Shown: piece after piece, positions 36,190 to 45,020 of the stretch | Position numbering within the stretch: position 1 is the first letter of the stretch | Layout of the letters: each line of letters opens with the position of its first letter | Assembly: GCA_027030245.1 (NCBI GenBank) | Contig: JALVFE010000021.1 | Span: 186,001 to 250,000, forward strand | DNA length: 64,000 bases | Direction of reading: 5' to 3' | Source: Melioribacteraceae bacterium | GTDB taxonomy: Bacteria > Bacteroidota > Ignavibacteria > Ignavibacteriales > Melioribacteraceae | Notes under the pieces: model-generated | The model's database searches: none | What the model was told of the DNA's origin: nothing | What the model saw: only the letters and a program-made list of their open reading frames with translations | Translations under genes and position numbers: made by a program

Positions 36190-36561
36190 ATGAAATATTT
36201 AAAACTTAATGATATTGAAGCATATAAAATTTCGTTTAATTTGAGTAATATGGTCTGGGAAATAATATTGAATTGGAAACAATTTGAAAAAGATACTGTT
36301 GGTAAACAGTTTATTCGTTCTATTGATTCAATTTCGGCAAATATAGCCGAGGGTTTCGGAAGGTATCATAAAAAAGATAAAATTAAATTTTACAGATATA
36401 GTTATGGTTCCTTGTATGAATCGCTCGACTGGAATGAAAAAGCTAATAAAAGAAATTTAATAACCACAGAACAATACAATTACATTTTAAATCAATTACA
36501 GAAATTACCAAAGTCCTTACATCACTTAATAAATTTTACAGATAATAAACTTAAAATTTGA
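36190..36561 (+). CDS. Four-helix bundle protein (23S rRNA IVS/S23 family), copy 3
   Basis: A 123-residue helical protein with QFIRSIDSISANIAEGFGR (about residues 39-57) followed by YRYSYGSLYESLDW. It belongs to a different branch of the same family as copies 1 and 2. It lies between the CitDE fusion and CitF and is bracketed by an exact 14-bp inverted repeat. It is AT-rich with no strong ribosome site. The role is unknown; relatives are structural or RNA-binding-like four-helix proteins. Confidence 0.85.
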   Translation: MKYLKLNDIEAYKISFNLSNMVWEIILNWKQFEKDTVGKQFIRSIDSISANIAEGFGRYHKKDKIKFYRYSYGSLYESLDWNEKANKRNLITTEQYNYILNQLQKLPKSLHHLINFTDNKLKI

Positions 36562-36574
36562 ATTTGACATTAAT

Positions 36575-36612
36575 TAGCAATAAAACAATACAACAATATT
36601 ATAAGCAACCAC
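36575..36612. repeat. Right arm of four-helix element 3 with shared words
   Basis: TAGCAATAAAACAA (36575-36588) is the inverted partner of 36131-36144. It continues ACAATACAACAAT and ATAAGCAACCAC; these same words recur at 49236-49247 and 49358-49380, showing a dispersed repeat family. The last word runs up to the CitF start, so the promoter or ribosome site of CitF lies inside the repeat. Confidence 0.8.
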
Positions 36613-36613
36613 T

Positions 36614-38170
36614 ATGAAAATGATTAAGAATTCAGCTGGCAGACTTGTTCCATCAGAAGTAAACGGACAAAAACAAATACCGTTCAAAGGTGTTGGCAAA
36701 TACAAACCTAAAGGCAAAAAGGCTGCTCCGCCGATAAGAAGTTGTATTGATTACCCAGCCGATGGAAATAAAGTTGTTAAAAACTTACAGGAAGCATTAA
36801 AAAGAGCCGGACTTAAAGACGGAATGACAATTTCCACTCATCATCATCTGCGAAACGGCGACGCGCTTACAAATATGCTTTTCGATACTATAAAGTCGAT
36901 GGGTGTTAAAAATATCAGATGGTTCCCCAGCGCTTCCTTTCCGGTCCATCAACATCTTATCAAATATTTGGAAGACGGAACAATTCATCATATCGAAGGA
37001 AGTATGAACGGACCGCTCGGAAGATTCACTTCCGAAGGTAAGATGAAAGGAACGGGCGTTTTAAGATCGCACGGCGGCAGATGGCAAGCAATACAAGACG
37101 GCGAAGTTCACATCGATATTGCAGTTATAGCTGCACCGACAGCCGATCCCTTCGGAAATGCAACGGGTGATCGCGGTCCCACTGCATGCGGTCTGCTTGG
37201 TTTTGCATTAGCAGATTCCATTTACGCAGATAACGTAATTGTTGCCACCGACAACCTTGTTCCCTTCCCTTGTATTCCGTGGCAAATTCAAGGGAACAAC
37301 GTGGATTATGTTGTTGAAGTCGATTCTCTCGGCGATCCTACGAAAATAGTTTCGGGAACTACGCAAGTAACTAAAAGTCCGGATAGATTATTAATCGCTG
37401 AATACATTGCACAATTTTTCGAGGACGCAGGCATCATGAAAGAAGGTTTTTCGTTTCAAGCCGGTGCCGGCGGAATCAATTTGGCGTTTGCTGTTTACTT
37501 GCGCGAACGGATGAAGAAAAAAGGCATCAAAGCTCGCTTTATTCGCGGCGGAAGCACAAAATATTTAGTGGAAATGCTCGAAGAAGGTTTAACGGATTTT
37601 ATTTTAGACGGTCAAACATTCGATCTTGAAGGCGTTCGCTCAATGCGTGAAAACCCGAACCACGTTAATACAAGTCCGTTTACAAGTTATAATTATCACG
37701 GGAAAGGAAATTTTGCATCGATGGTTGATGCAGCAGTTCTCGGTGCCACTGAAGTGGATATCAACTTTAACGGTAATGTAGTTACTCATTCCGACGGATA
37801 TCTTCTCCACGGCATCGGCGGATGGCAGAACGCTTTGTTCGCCAAAACAACAATCTTGGCAATTCCTTCCTTCCGCGATAGAATTCCCGTTATTGTAGAT
37901 GAAGTTACTACGCTCGTCGGGCCCGGAGAATTAATTGATGTTATCGTAACCGAACGGGGAATTGCAATTAATCCGCGAAGAAAAGATTTGATAGAAGCGA
38001 CAAAAAAATCATCTTTGCCGATCAGACCGATAAAAGAAATTTACGAGGAAGTGAATAAAATTTGCGGAGGAAAACCTGCCAAACCGAAAGTAAAGAAAGA
38101 TAAAGTTGTTGCAATAATTAAATGGGTGGACGGAACAGTAATTGATTCCGTTTACCAAGTGGATAAATAA
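36614..38170 (+). CDS. citF: Citrate lyase alpha subunit (citrate-ACP transferase)
   Basis: A 518-residue CitF-type protein with TISTHHHLRNGDALTNML (about residues 75-92), GGRWQAIQDGEVHIDIAVIAAPTAD, GFSFQAGAGGINLA and TDFILDGQTFDLE. CitF exchanges the acetyl group on the acyl carrier for citrate, after which CitE releases oxaloacetate. Together with the CitDE fusion this supplies all three catalytic parts of citrate lyase. It is separated from CitDE by the copy-3 four-helix gene, so transcription must cross that insertion or restart. Confidence 0.9.
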   Translation: MKMIKNSAGRLVPSEVNGQKQIPFKGVGKYKPKGKKAAPPIRSCIDYPADGNKVVKNLQEALKRAGLKDGMTISTHHHLRNGDALTNMLFDTIKSMGVKNIRWFPSASFPVHQHLIKYLEDGTIHHIEGSMNGPLGRFTSEGKMKGTGVLRSHGGRWQAIQDGEVHIDIAVIAAPTADPFGNATGDRGPTACGLLGFALADSIYADNVIVATDNLVPFPCIPWQIQGNNVDYVVEVDSLGDPTKIVSGTTQVTKSPDRLLIAEYIAQFFEDAGIMKEGFSFQAGAGGINLAFAVYLRERMKKKGIKARFIRGGSTKYLVEMLEEGLTDFILDGQTFDLEGVRSMRENPNHVNTSPFTSYNYHGKGNFASMVDAAVLGATEVDINFNGNVVTHSDGYLLHGIGGWQNALFAKTTILAIPSFRDRIPVIVDEVTTLVGPGELIDVIVTERGIAINPRRKDLIEATKKSSLPIRPIKEIYEEVNKICGGKPAKPKVKKDKVVAIIKWVDGTVIDSVYQVDK

Positions 38171-38171
38171 A

Positions 38172-38513
38172 ATGGAAAAGTTAATTCAAAAACTAAAGAA
38201 TACCGGAACTATTCTTTTCGTCCTTTCCCTTCTGTCGGTAACTTGGCTCTTTCTCGATTACATGGCATTGAAAGATATTTGGGCGGAAACCGGAGCGCAA
38301 TATTCATATCGCTGGTTGATGATTATAATTAGCGGGGCTATTTTAATTTTATTGCATATTTGGATTTTCGCTACAGTCTATTATATTTTCCGGGTTAAAA
38401 TGAAATTCAAACAAGAACAAAAAGCTTTACAGAAAAAGAAAGAACAAAACAATAAAATGTTAACCGAAAATACCAATACGGATTCCGACTCAACACCGGA
38501 AACTAAAGAATGA
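38172..38513 (+). CDS. Small two-helix membrane protein, hypothetical
   Basis: 113 residues. Two hydrophobic helices (about residues 13-33 and 47-74) are followed by a Lys/Gln/Glu-rich cytoplasmic tail ending in an acidic Asn/Thr/Ser stretch. It starts one base after the citF stop and overlaps the patatin gene by four bases (ATGA), so it is translationally coupled to the latter. No family is recognised. The in-frame upstream ATG at 38142 lies inside citF and is not favoured. Confidence 0.65.
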   Translation: MEKLIQKLKNTGTILFVLSLLSVTWLFLDYMALKDIWAETGAQYSYRWLMIIISGAILILLHIWIFATVYYIFRVKMKFKQEQKALQKKKEQNNKMLTENTNTDSDSTPETKE

Positions 38514-39337
38514 AAATCGGACTTACTCTCGGATCGGGCGGTGCGAGAGGACTTGCTCACATATTAATCTTGGAAGCTTTTGACGAATTGGGAGTTAAAC
38601 CTTCCGTTATTTCGGGCTGCAGTATCGGGGCTATCATCGGAGGAATGTATGCCGCGGGAATTTCTGCTAAAGAACTTAAAGAATTGGTTGATGAAATAGT
38701 CTTTCAAAAAAACAGTAAGTTTTGGGAAATTCATAAAAAATCCGATTGGGGAAAAATGCTCGATTTCTTGGACCCGAGCATTCTAAAATCCGGCGGTATC
38801 ATCAAAGGCGAAAAGTTCATTAATTTCATCGGCGAACAAATAAAAATCAAAACTTTCCGCGAACTTAAAATCCCGTTGAAGGTTGTTGCCACGGATTATT
38901 GGGCTAAAAAACAAGTTGTCCTGAAAAAAGGTAATTTGCTGGAATCTATCCGTGCTAGTTATTCAATACCCGGATTATTTGCTCCCGTTAAACTTAAGAA
39001 GCATTTGTTAATCGACGGGGGAATGGTTAATCCCCTACCGTTCGATCTAATTAAAAACGAAGTCGATTTTACAATTGCCATAGACGTTACAACACCGAAA
39101 GCAAAATTCGAAGAAGAAATTCCGCCGGCATACGAATTATTATTTTCTGCTTATCAAATTATGCAAATCTCTCTGATAAACGAAAAACTTAAATTATCAA
39201 GACCTAATATTTTATTGAAAACCAACATCAAAAATATACGGGTCGGGGATTTCATGAAAGCGCCCTTAATTTACGAACAAGCCAAACCGTGCAAAGAACG
39301 ATTAAAAAGAAAACTCGATAAACTGCTAAATAATTAG
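38510..39337 (+). CDS. Patatin-like phospholipase
   Basis: A 275-residue cytoplasmic acyl hydrolase with oxyanion loop GSGGARG (residues 8-14), nucleophile Ser38 in GCSIG and Asp169 in the DGG motif, the full patatin dyad. It resembles the short RssA-type bacterial patatins without signal peptide. It is coupled to the small membrane protein upstream, which might tether it to the membrane. The lipid substrate is unknown. Confidence 0.9.
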   Translation: MKIGLTLGSGGARGLAHILILEAFDELGVKPSVISGCSIGAIIGGMYAAGISAKELKELVDEIVFQKNSKFWEIHKKSDWGKMLDFLDPSILKSGGIIKGEKFINFIGEQIKIKTFRELKIPLKVVATDYWAKKQVVLKKGNLLESIRASYSIPGLFAPVKLKKHLLIDGGMVNPLPFDLIKNEVDFTIAIDVTTPKAKFEEEIPPAYELLFSAYQIMQISLINEKLKLSRPNILLKTNIKNIRVGDFMKAPLIYEQAKPCKERLKRKLDKLLNN

Positions 39338-39457
39338 TTACGCTCCCAATCAAATAATTTAATCAACTTTCAACTTTTTACAACTGCGGACAATTTCCCG
39401 ATTTTATTCAAAAGTTTTACTATTTTGTTTGGTTATTTTTATCAAATTATTATTCGG

Positions 39458-40627
39458 ATGAAGCACAAACCGTCGTTAACAGTAATATTCTTAACGGTCT
39501 TTATCGACTTGATGGGATTCGGTATTCTCATTCCGATTCTTCCCACATTTGCCAGTAAACTACTCGGAATTTCAGATTTTGGAATTGGAGTAATTGTAGC
39601 TTCGTTTTCCTTTATGCAATTTGTTTTCAATCCTATTCTCGGGAAACTTTCCGATAGATACGGCAGAAGACCGTTTATCGTTGGAAGTTTATTATTAACA
39701 TCATCTTCATACATAATATTCAGCTACGCTGATTCTTTTTTTCTTTTACTGCTTTCCCGAATGCTTGGGGGGATTGGCGGAAGTAACATAAGCGTTGCGC
39801 AAGCATACATTGCCGATATTACATCCGCAGAAGACAGATCAAAAGGAATGGGGCTAATCGGTGCAGCTTTCGGACTCGGATTTGTATTCGGTCCGATGAT
39901 TGGCGGATTTCTTTCCGAAATAAGTTATGCATTTGCCGGTTTTGCAAGTGCCGGTTTTTCTTTTCTCGCTTTTATTTTTTCAATTTTCTTTCTACCCGAA
40001 TCGAATTTCAAAAGAGAATCATTTGATAAATCCGGCATCAAAATTTTTGATTTTAAAGTTGCCGTAAAAGCGCTACGTATGCCGGTTCTGGGAATTTTGA
40101 TAATTTTGTATTTCATCATTGTTTTTTCAATGGCAAATATTTACGGAACTTTTGCCCTTTTGGGTTATAAAAAGTATAGCCTGACTGATAGAGAAATCGG
40201 GTATCTCTTCGGATTAATCGGGATAATCAGCGCTTTGGTTCAAGGCGTTTTAATCAAATATTCAACGGAGTATTTTTCCGAGAAAAAATTGATATTAATC
40301 GGAACAATTTTAATGATGATTGGTTTGGGAATGTTACCTTACGGAATAAATTTTAACGGTTTGGTTGTTATCTCAACAATTTTTGCTTTGGGAACGGCTA
40401 CACTTCAACCGGTTATTCTTGGGTTGGTTTCTAAATACGCCCCCGAAAATGAACAAGGGGTTATTCTCGGTTTCAATCAATCCTTTTCTGCGGTAGCTAG
40501 AATTTTAGGACCTTTGTGGGGCGGATTCGCATTTCAATTTTTGGGTTACGAATTTCCGTTTTTAACCGGAGCTTTTTTTACATTTGTAACTCTGTTTATA
40601 ACTTATTTTTTACTCAAAGAAAAATAG
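39458..40627 (+). CDS. MFS transporter of the TetA-like drug exporter group
   Basis: A 389-residue inner-membrane protein with 12 predicted helices. The motif A loop GKLSDRYGRRPF lies between helices 2 and 3, and the motif C-like region AAFGLGFVFGPMIGG is in helix 5. The N-terminal FIDLMGFGILIPILP resembles tetracycline-type exporters. The ATG at 39458 removes a doubtful 11-residue extension. The substrate cannot be assigned; no repressor gene is adjacent. Confidence 0.82.
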   Translation: MKHKPSLTVIFLTVFIDLMGFGILIPILPTFASKLLGISDFGIGVIVASFSFMQFVFNPILGKLSDRYGRRPFIVGSLLLTSSSYIIFSYADSFFLLLLSRMLGGIGGSNISVAQAYIADITSAEDRSKGMGLIGAAFGLGFVFGPMIGGFLSEISYAFAGFASAGFSFLAFIFSIFFLPESNFKRESFDKSGIKIFDFKVAVKALRMPVLGILIILYFIIVFSMANIYGTFALLGYKKYSLTDREIGYLFGLIGIISALVQGVLIKYSTEYFSEKKLILIGTILMMIGLGMLPYGINFNGLVVISTIFALGTATLQPVILGLVSKYAPENEQGVILGFNQSFSAVARILGPLWGGFAFQFLGYEFPFLTGAFFTFVTLFITYFLLKEK

Positions 40628-40639
40628 ACGGAGTATTTT

Positions 40640-41650
40640 ATGTTTTCGGTCGGTAACATTAACATTGAAAAAGCGTTGCTTCTTGCACCGATGGAAGATA
40701 TTACTCACATCGGGTTCAGAAAATTATGTAAGGAATTAGGCGCCGATGTGGTTTACACGGAATTTGTAAACTCAGACGGTCTAATCCGCAATAACAAAAA
40801 AACGCAGAAGAAAATGATGATTACCGACGAAGAGCGTCCGGTTGGTATTCAAATTTACGGAGAAAAGTTGGATGCAATGGTCGAAGCCGCCAAAATTTCG
40901 GAATCCGAAGACCCGGACATCATTGACATAAACGCAGGCTGCTGGGTAAAAAAAGTGGCAAACCGTGGCGCCGGCGCCGGTTTGCTGAAAGATCCGCCGT
41001 ATATGCAGAAAATGGTTGAAGAAATAGTTAAAACCGTAGACAAACCGGTTACCGTAAAAACAAGAATCGGTTGGGACGAAAATTCTATAATGATTTTGGA
41101 AGTTGCCAAAAGAATGGAAGATGCCGGAGCAAAAGCATTAACGGTTCATTGCCGCACGAGAAGTCAAGGTCATAGCGGTGAGGCCGATTGGAGCTGGATT
41201 CCTAAAATAAAAGAAGTTGTTAGCATTCCGGTAATACTTAACGGCGGTGTTTTTACACCGGAAGATGTGATACGCGCTTTCGATGAGACCGGAGCCGACG
41301 GCGTTATGATTGCACGCGGAGCAATAAACCATCCGTGGATATTTTTACAAGCAAAAGAATTATTGAAATACGGAGAGATAAAAACCGAGATTACGCCTGA
41401 AATCAGAATTAAAACCGCCTTGAAACATTTGCGCTACGAAATAACTGCAAAAGAAGACGAGCGCAGAGCTGTTATTCCTTTCCGTAAATTCTATTCCGGT
41501 TACTTGAAAGGTCTGCACAGCGCCGCTAAAATCCGTCAAGAATTAATGAAATACGAATCATACGAACCGATTGAAGATTTATTGATGAATTATCTTGAAT
41601 ATCTGAAAAAATTGGAACTCTCCGGAAAAAATATTCAAAATGAAAAATAA
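40640..41650 (+). CDS. dusB: tRNA dihydrouridine synthase (DusB-like)
   Basis: A 336-residue FMN TIM-barrel enzyme that reduces uridines in tRNA D-loops. LAPMEDITHIGFR begins the barrel, Cys101 in INAGCWVKKV is the catalytic acid (Trp follows where many homologues have Pro), KTRIGW and HCRTRSQGH are the RNA and FMN contacts, and NGGVFTPED and GADGVMIARGA bind the phosphate. It overlaps the PAP2 gene by 11 nt. Confidence 0.92.
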   Translation: MFSVGNINIEKALLLAPMEDITHIGFRKLCKELGADVVYTEFVNSDGLIRNNKKTQKKMMITDEERPVGIQIYGEKLDAMVEAAKISESEDPDIIDINAGCWVKKVANRGAGAGLLKDPPYMQKMVEEIVKTVDKPVTVKTRIGWDENSIMILEVAKRMEDAGAKALTVHCRTRSQGHSGEADWSWIPKIKEVVSIPVILNGGVFTPEDVIRAFDETGADGVMIARGAINHPWIFLQAKELLKYGEIKTEITPEIRIKTALKHLRYEITAKEDERRAVIPFRKFYSGYLKGLHSAAKIRQELMKYESYEPIEDLLMNYLEYLKKLELSGKNIQNEK

Positions 41651-42227
41651 CTCCGTTACCCGAAAAATTGCCCGAATTATTTCTTACGCTTTTATTCCGC
41701 CGGTTATGAATTTACTGACTTTCATTTATCTGTCAACTTTCTACACGGGAAACGCAAAGTTGTGGACAATAACTTTATCCGTAATTTTCGGTGTTTTATT
41801 ACCAATTACATTTTTCATAGTGATGAGAAAAAAAGGTAAAATTGACGACGATGACGCAAAAATTAAAGAGCAACGTTCCGTTCCGTATTTATTTGGAATT
41901 TTTCTTATTATTTTAGCAATATTCCTTTCCGGACATCTAAATTTACCTAATGCCATATCGGTTGTATGGCTTGCATATTTGCTTAATTCCGTTTTGTTGT
42001 TGATTATAAATAAATTTTGGAAAATGAGCGCTCACGCTTTGGGCGCAGCAATACCGTTTGGTGTGGCAATTAATTTTTCGCTTACCACATCAATAATATT
42101 TTTTATAATTTTAGTGTTTACGTCTTTATCCCGATTGATATTGAAAGTCCATACTCCGGCTCAAGTTTTGGCGGGAGCATTTACCGGAATTTTGGTTACT
42201 TATCTTACAATTTATTTTTTAGGTTAA
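41640..42227 (+). CDS. PAP2-type membrane phosphatase
   Basis: A 195-residue protein with five to six membrane helices. The phosphatase motif pieces are KIKEQRSVP (KX6RP-like, about residues 77-85), SAHALG (PSGH-like) and SRLILKVHTPAQVLAG (SRX5HX3D-like, with Gln in place of the final Asp). The missing Asp is seen in some PAP2 homologues from this phylum and may alter rate or specificity. Substrates are probably lipid phosphates or undecaprenyl pyrophosphate. It overlaps dusB and is followed one base later by the PolX-like gene. Confidence 0.8.
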   Translation: MKNNSVTRKIARIISYAFIPPVMNLLTFIYLSTFYTGNAKLWTITLSVIFGVLLPITFFIVMRKKGKIDDDDAKIKEQRSVPYLFGIFLIILAIFLSGHLNLPNAISVVWLAYLLNSVLLLIINKFWKMSAHALGAAIPFGVAINFSLTTSIIFFIILVFTSLSRLILKVHTPAQVLAGAFTGILVTYLTIYFLG

Positions 42228-42228
42228 G

Positions 42229-43893
42229 ATGTCGTTAAAAAAATTAGTCTCTTCACATCTGAATGATATTGCGGACTTGATGGAATTTTCCGGAGAAAAC
42301 AGATTCAAGATTGCCGCATTCAGAAACGGAGCAAATATTATCCGCCGTCTGGAACGCGTTCTTGAAGAAATGATTGCCGACGGTTCGCTTCAAAAAACAA
42401 AAGGTATCGGTAAAGGAATTTATTCCGTAATACTTGAATTTAACGAAAGAGGAACGTCAACGGAATTCGAAAAATATTTCAACAATATTCCGCACGGAAT
42501 TCTCGATCTGTTCAAAATAAAAGGTTTGGGCGCTGGAAAGATTAAAAAACTTTATGAAAATTTGAATATCACAAACATTGAAGAACTCGAAAAAGCGTGC
42601 TCCGCTAATAAAGTAGCCGGGTTAAAAGGTTTCGGACAAAAAACTCAAGAAAAAATCCTACAAGAATTAGAAAGAATTAAAAGTAATAAAGGTAAAGTTT
42701 TATTAAGTGAGGCTATTGAAATCGCAGCATTGATTGAGGAAAAGCTAAAGTTAATGCCTTCCGTAGTAAAATTTAACCTTACCGGAGATTTACGAAGAAT
42801 TAGAGAGATAATTTCCACAATTGAATTTACAGTTCTTGTCAATTCTTCAAATTCTTTTTCAGATGATTTATCTAATTTGTTTATTTATAATAAGTTACAA
42901 ACTATCGCTTCAAGCACAACTTATGAGTTATCAACCGATTTTGAGCCCAAAATTTTGTTAAATGTTACATCCGATAAAACAGAATATCCCCTTCTTCTTT
43001 TTAAAACAACAGGCTCCAAGGGCTTTTTAGACGGTCTTAATCTAGACAAGATATCCGGTAAAGAAAAAAGCGAAAAAGATGTTTTTAAGTCTCTTGGAAT
43101 CAATTTTGTAATTCCGGAAATGAGAGAAAAGCAATTTCATGATGCTCCCCAAAAATTACGTAAAAACAGTAATCTGACATTGGAAAATTTTAAAGGTTTT
43201 CTCCATTTTCATACGGTTTGGTCGGATGGAACAAACACTTTGGCAGAAATGGTTAATGCCCTTGAAAAATTTGGATACGAATATTGCGCTGTATGCGATC
43301 ACAGTAAGGCAGCGTATTACGCTAACGGCTTGAACGAAGAGCGATTAATCAAACAAAAAGAACAGCTTGAAAAACTTCAAAAGTCTGTGGGAATAAAATT
43401 ACTTCATGGCAGTGAAGTAGATATTCTAAAAAATGGAGAATTGGATTTCCCTTCGGATATTTTAAGTAAACTGGATTTTGTTGTAGCTTCAGTTCACTCG
43501 ATTTTTAATTTATCCGAAGATGAAATGACCAAACGGATAATCAAAGCAATTGAAAATGAGCATACGAATTTATTAGCGCATCCCACGGGGAGACTTTTAC
43601 TCAGAAGAGATGCGTATAAATTAAACATAGAAAAAATAATTGATGCTTGCGCAAGTAACAATGTTGCGATAGAAATCAATGCAAATCCTTACCGTTTGGA
43701 TTTGGATTGGAGAAAACTTTATTATGCACGGGAAAAGAACTGTTTACTTTCCATTAATCCCGATGCCCATTCAATTGATGATATTCATTATATTAATTAC
43801 GGAATAATGGTAGCACGGAAAGGTGGCACGCAAGCTAAAGAAGTTATAAATACGTTTTCTCTCGACGAATTTTTAAATTTTACTCATAAATAA
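42229..43893 (+). CDS. PolX-like protein with degenerate polymerase domain and intact PHP domain
   Basis: A 554-residue protein with family X architecture: N-terminal 8-kDa-like and helix-hairpin-helix region (KTKGIGKGI, GLGAGKIKKLY, LKGFGQKTQEKI), a palm/fingers remnant (about 155-325) and a C-terminal PHP domain (about 333-554). In the palm, the metal-binding Asp-x-Asp reads Thr197-Ile-Glu199 after GDLRRIRE, and the third Asp is not recognisable, so nucleotide transfer should be lost. PHP metal residues are kept (HFHTVWSDG, CDHSK, HGSEVDIL, ASVHS, LAHPTG, NPDAH). It is likely a repair nuclease or phosphoesterase. Confidence 0.85.
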   Translation: MSLKKLVSSHLNDIADLMEFSGENRFKIAAFRNGANIIRRLERVLEEMIADGSLQKTKGIGKGIYSVILEFNERGTSTEFEKYFNNIPHGILDLFKIKGLGAGKIKKLYENLNITNIEELEKACSANKVAGLKGFGQKTQEKILQELERIKSNKGKVLLSEAIEIAALIEEKLKLMPSVVKFNLTGDLRRIREIISTIEFTVLVNSSNSFSDDLSNLFIYNKLQTIASSTTYELSTDFEPKILLNVTSDKTEYPLLLFKTTGSKGFLDGLNLDKISGKEKSEKDVFKSLGINFVIPEMREKQFHDAPQKLRKNSNLTLENFKGFLHFHTVWSDGTNTLAEMVNALEKFGYEYCAVCDHSKAAYYANGLNEERLIKQKEQLEKLQKSVGIKLLHGSEVDILKNGELDFPSDILSKLDFVVASVHSIFNLSEDEMTKRIIKAIENEHTNLLAHPTGRLLLRRDAYKLNIEKIIDACASNNVAIEINANPYRLDLDWRKLYYAREKNCLLSINPDAHSIDDIHYINYGIMVARKGGTQAKEVINTFSLDEFLNFTHK

Positions 43894-43905
43894 TTTGGCA
43901 ACAAA

Positions 43906-44421
43906 ATGGACTTAAAAAACATAATCAGAGATGTTCCGGACTTTCCGGTCAAGGGAATTATCTTCAAAGACATCACAACTTTGCTAAAAAACAAAGAAGC
44001 TTTTGAATATACTTTAGATGCTCTTTATAATTTAAGTAAAAACAAAGGGATAACGAAGGTTATTGGGATAGAATCCCGGGGCTTTATTTTCGGTGGAGCA
44101 CTGGCAGCAAAGCTCGGAGCAGGCTTTGTTCCTATCAGAAAACCGGGGAAATTACCCGCCGAAAAACTTTCCGAAACATACGAACTTGAATACGGAACCG
44201 ATAAAATAGAAATCCACAAAGACGCACTTGATTCCTCGGATAAAGTATTACTCCACGATGATTTGCTTGCCACGGGTGGCACGATGAAAGCGGCTTGTAA
44301 TCTTGTGGAAAAATTAGGCGCAAAAGTCGAATTGATTAACTTCGTTGTGGAATTATCTTTTTTAAACGGACGCGAAAAATTAAAAGACTACAACGTTGAA
44401 GCTTTAGTTTCATACGACTAA
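43906..44421 (+). CDS. apt: Adenine phosphoribosyltransferase
   Basis: A 171-residue purine-salvage enzyme forming AMP from adenine and PRPP. Signatures are the N-terminal DFPVKGIIFKDITTLL, IGIESRGFIFG, RKPGKLPAEKL and the PRPP loop LLHDDLLATGGTMKAA (about residues 115-130). The length is typical. It is the last gene of the plus-strand run from dusB and convergent with the thioesterase gene. Confidence 0.95.
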   Translation: MDLKNIIRDVPDFPVKGIIFKDITTLLKNKEAFEYTLDALYNLSKNKGITKVIGIESRGFIFGGALAAKLGAGFVPIRKPGKLPAEKLSETYELEYGTDKIEIHKDALDSSDKVLLHDDLLATGGTMKAACNLVEKLGAKVELINFVVELSFLNGREKLKDYNVEALVSYD

Positions 44422-44447
44422 TTGATGTAATTAGCCGTTTATTGAAA

Positions 44448-44912
44448 CTATATCGACGAAATGAATTTATTGTATTCGTCATCCAAGCCGTCGAAAAATC
44501 CTTCCGGTTCAACGAGAATACTTCTGCCTTCTACAGCCACTTCCCCATTAGGCAGAATAATTTCTCCGTATGCGAATATTTTCCTACCCGTTTTATTCTT
44601 TATTAAACCTTTAATTTGTATGGGAACGCCCAGCGGAACAGGTTTCAGAAAATTTATATTTAAGTTAACGGAAACAACTTTGTAACCTGCAACCCATGCG
44701 GCAGCGCCCATTGCTTCATCCAATAATGCGGCTGAAGCTCCCCCGTGCGCAAAACTTGGTGGTCCTTGTTGCTCTTCGGTCAACGTTATCTCACCATAAA
44801 TATTTTTATCGGCATCAACAAACCACTGAATACCAATACTTTTCGGGTTTTCCGTGCCGCATACGAAACAACTTCCATGTTCGGGTAAAGGCTTTAAGTT
44901 GGTTTTATCCAT
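44448..44912 (-). CDS. PaaI-type hotdog thioesterase
   Basis: A 154-residue hotdog-fold protein with a CFVCGTENP cysteine pair near the N terminus (about residues 16-19) and the PPSFAHGGASAALLDEAMGAA helix (about 52-72) that carries the catalytic-type Asp/Glu region. Such enzymes hydrolyse short acyl or aryl acyl-CoA esters. It is monocistronic, with its start at an ATG at 44912. Confidence 0.85.
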   Translation of the reverse strand: MDKTNLKPLPEHGSCFVCGTENPKSIGIQWFVDADKNIYGEITLTEEQQGPPSFAHGGASAALLDEAMGAAAWVAGYKVVSVNLNINFLKPVPLGVPIQIKGLIKNKTGRKIFAYGEIILPNGEVAVEGRSILVEPEGFFDGLDDEYNKFISSI

Positions 44913-45020
44913 TGTTCACTCGTTTTTTTATTTATAAAAATAACAACATCTTTCCGAAATGCCTAACATCAACTTTTACCATTAAAAATAAATCATTAAA
45001 TTGGCGTTTGTTTATAACCC

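Noticed and set aside
25720-38170. Reductive TCA cycle via ATP-citrate lyase
   Set aside because: The genes match the CitD/CitE/CitF citrate lyase type, not AclA/AclB, and no 2-oxoglutarate or pyruvate ferredoxin oxidoreductase is in the window.
40940-40945. Trp after the catalytic Cys in DusB as a sign of altered function
   Set aside because: I recall the same Cys-Trp pair in DusB homologues of Bacteroidota, and all other motifs are intact.
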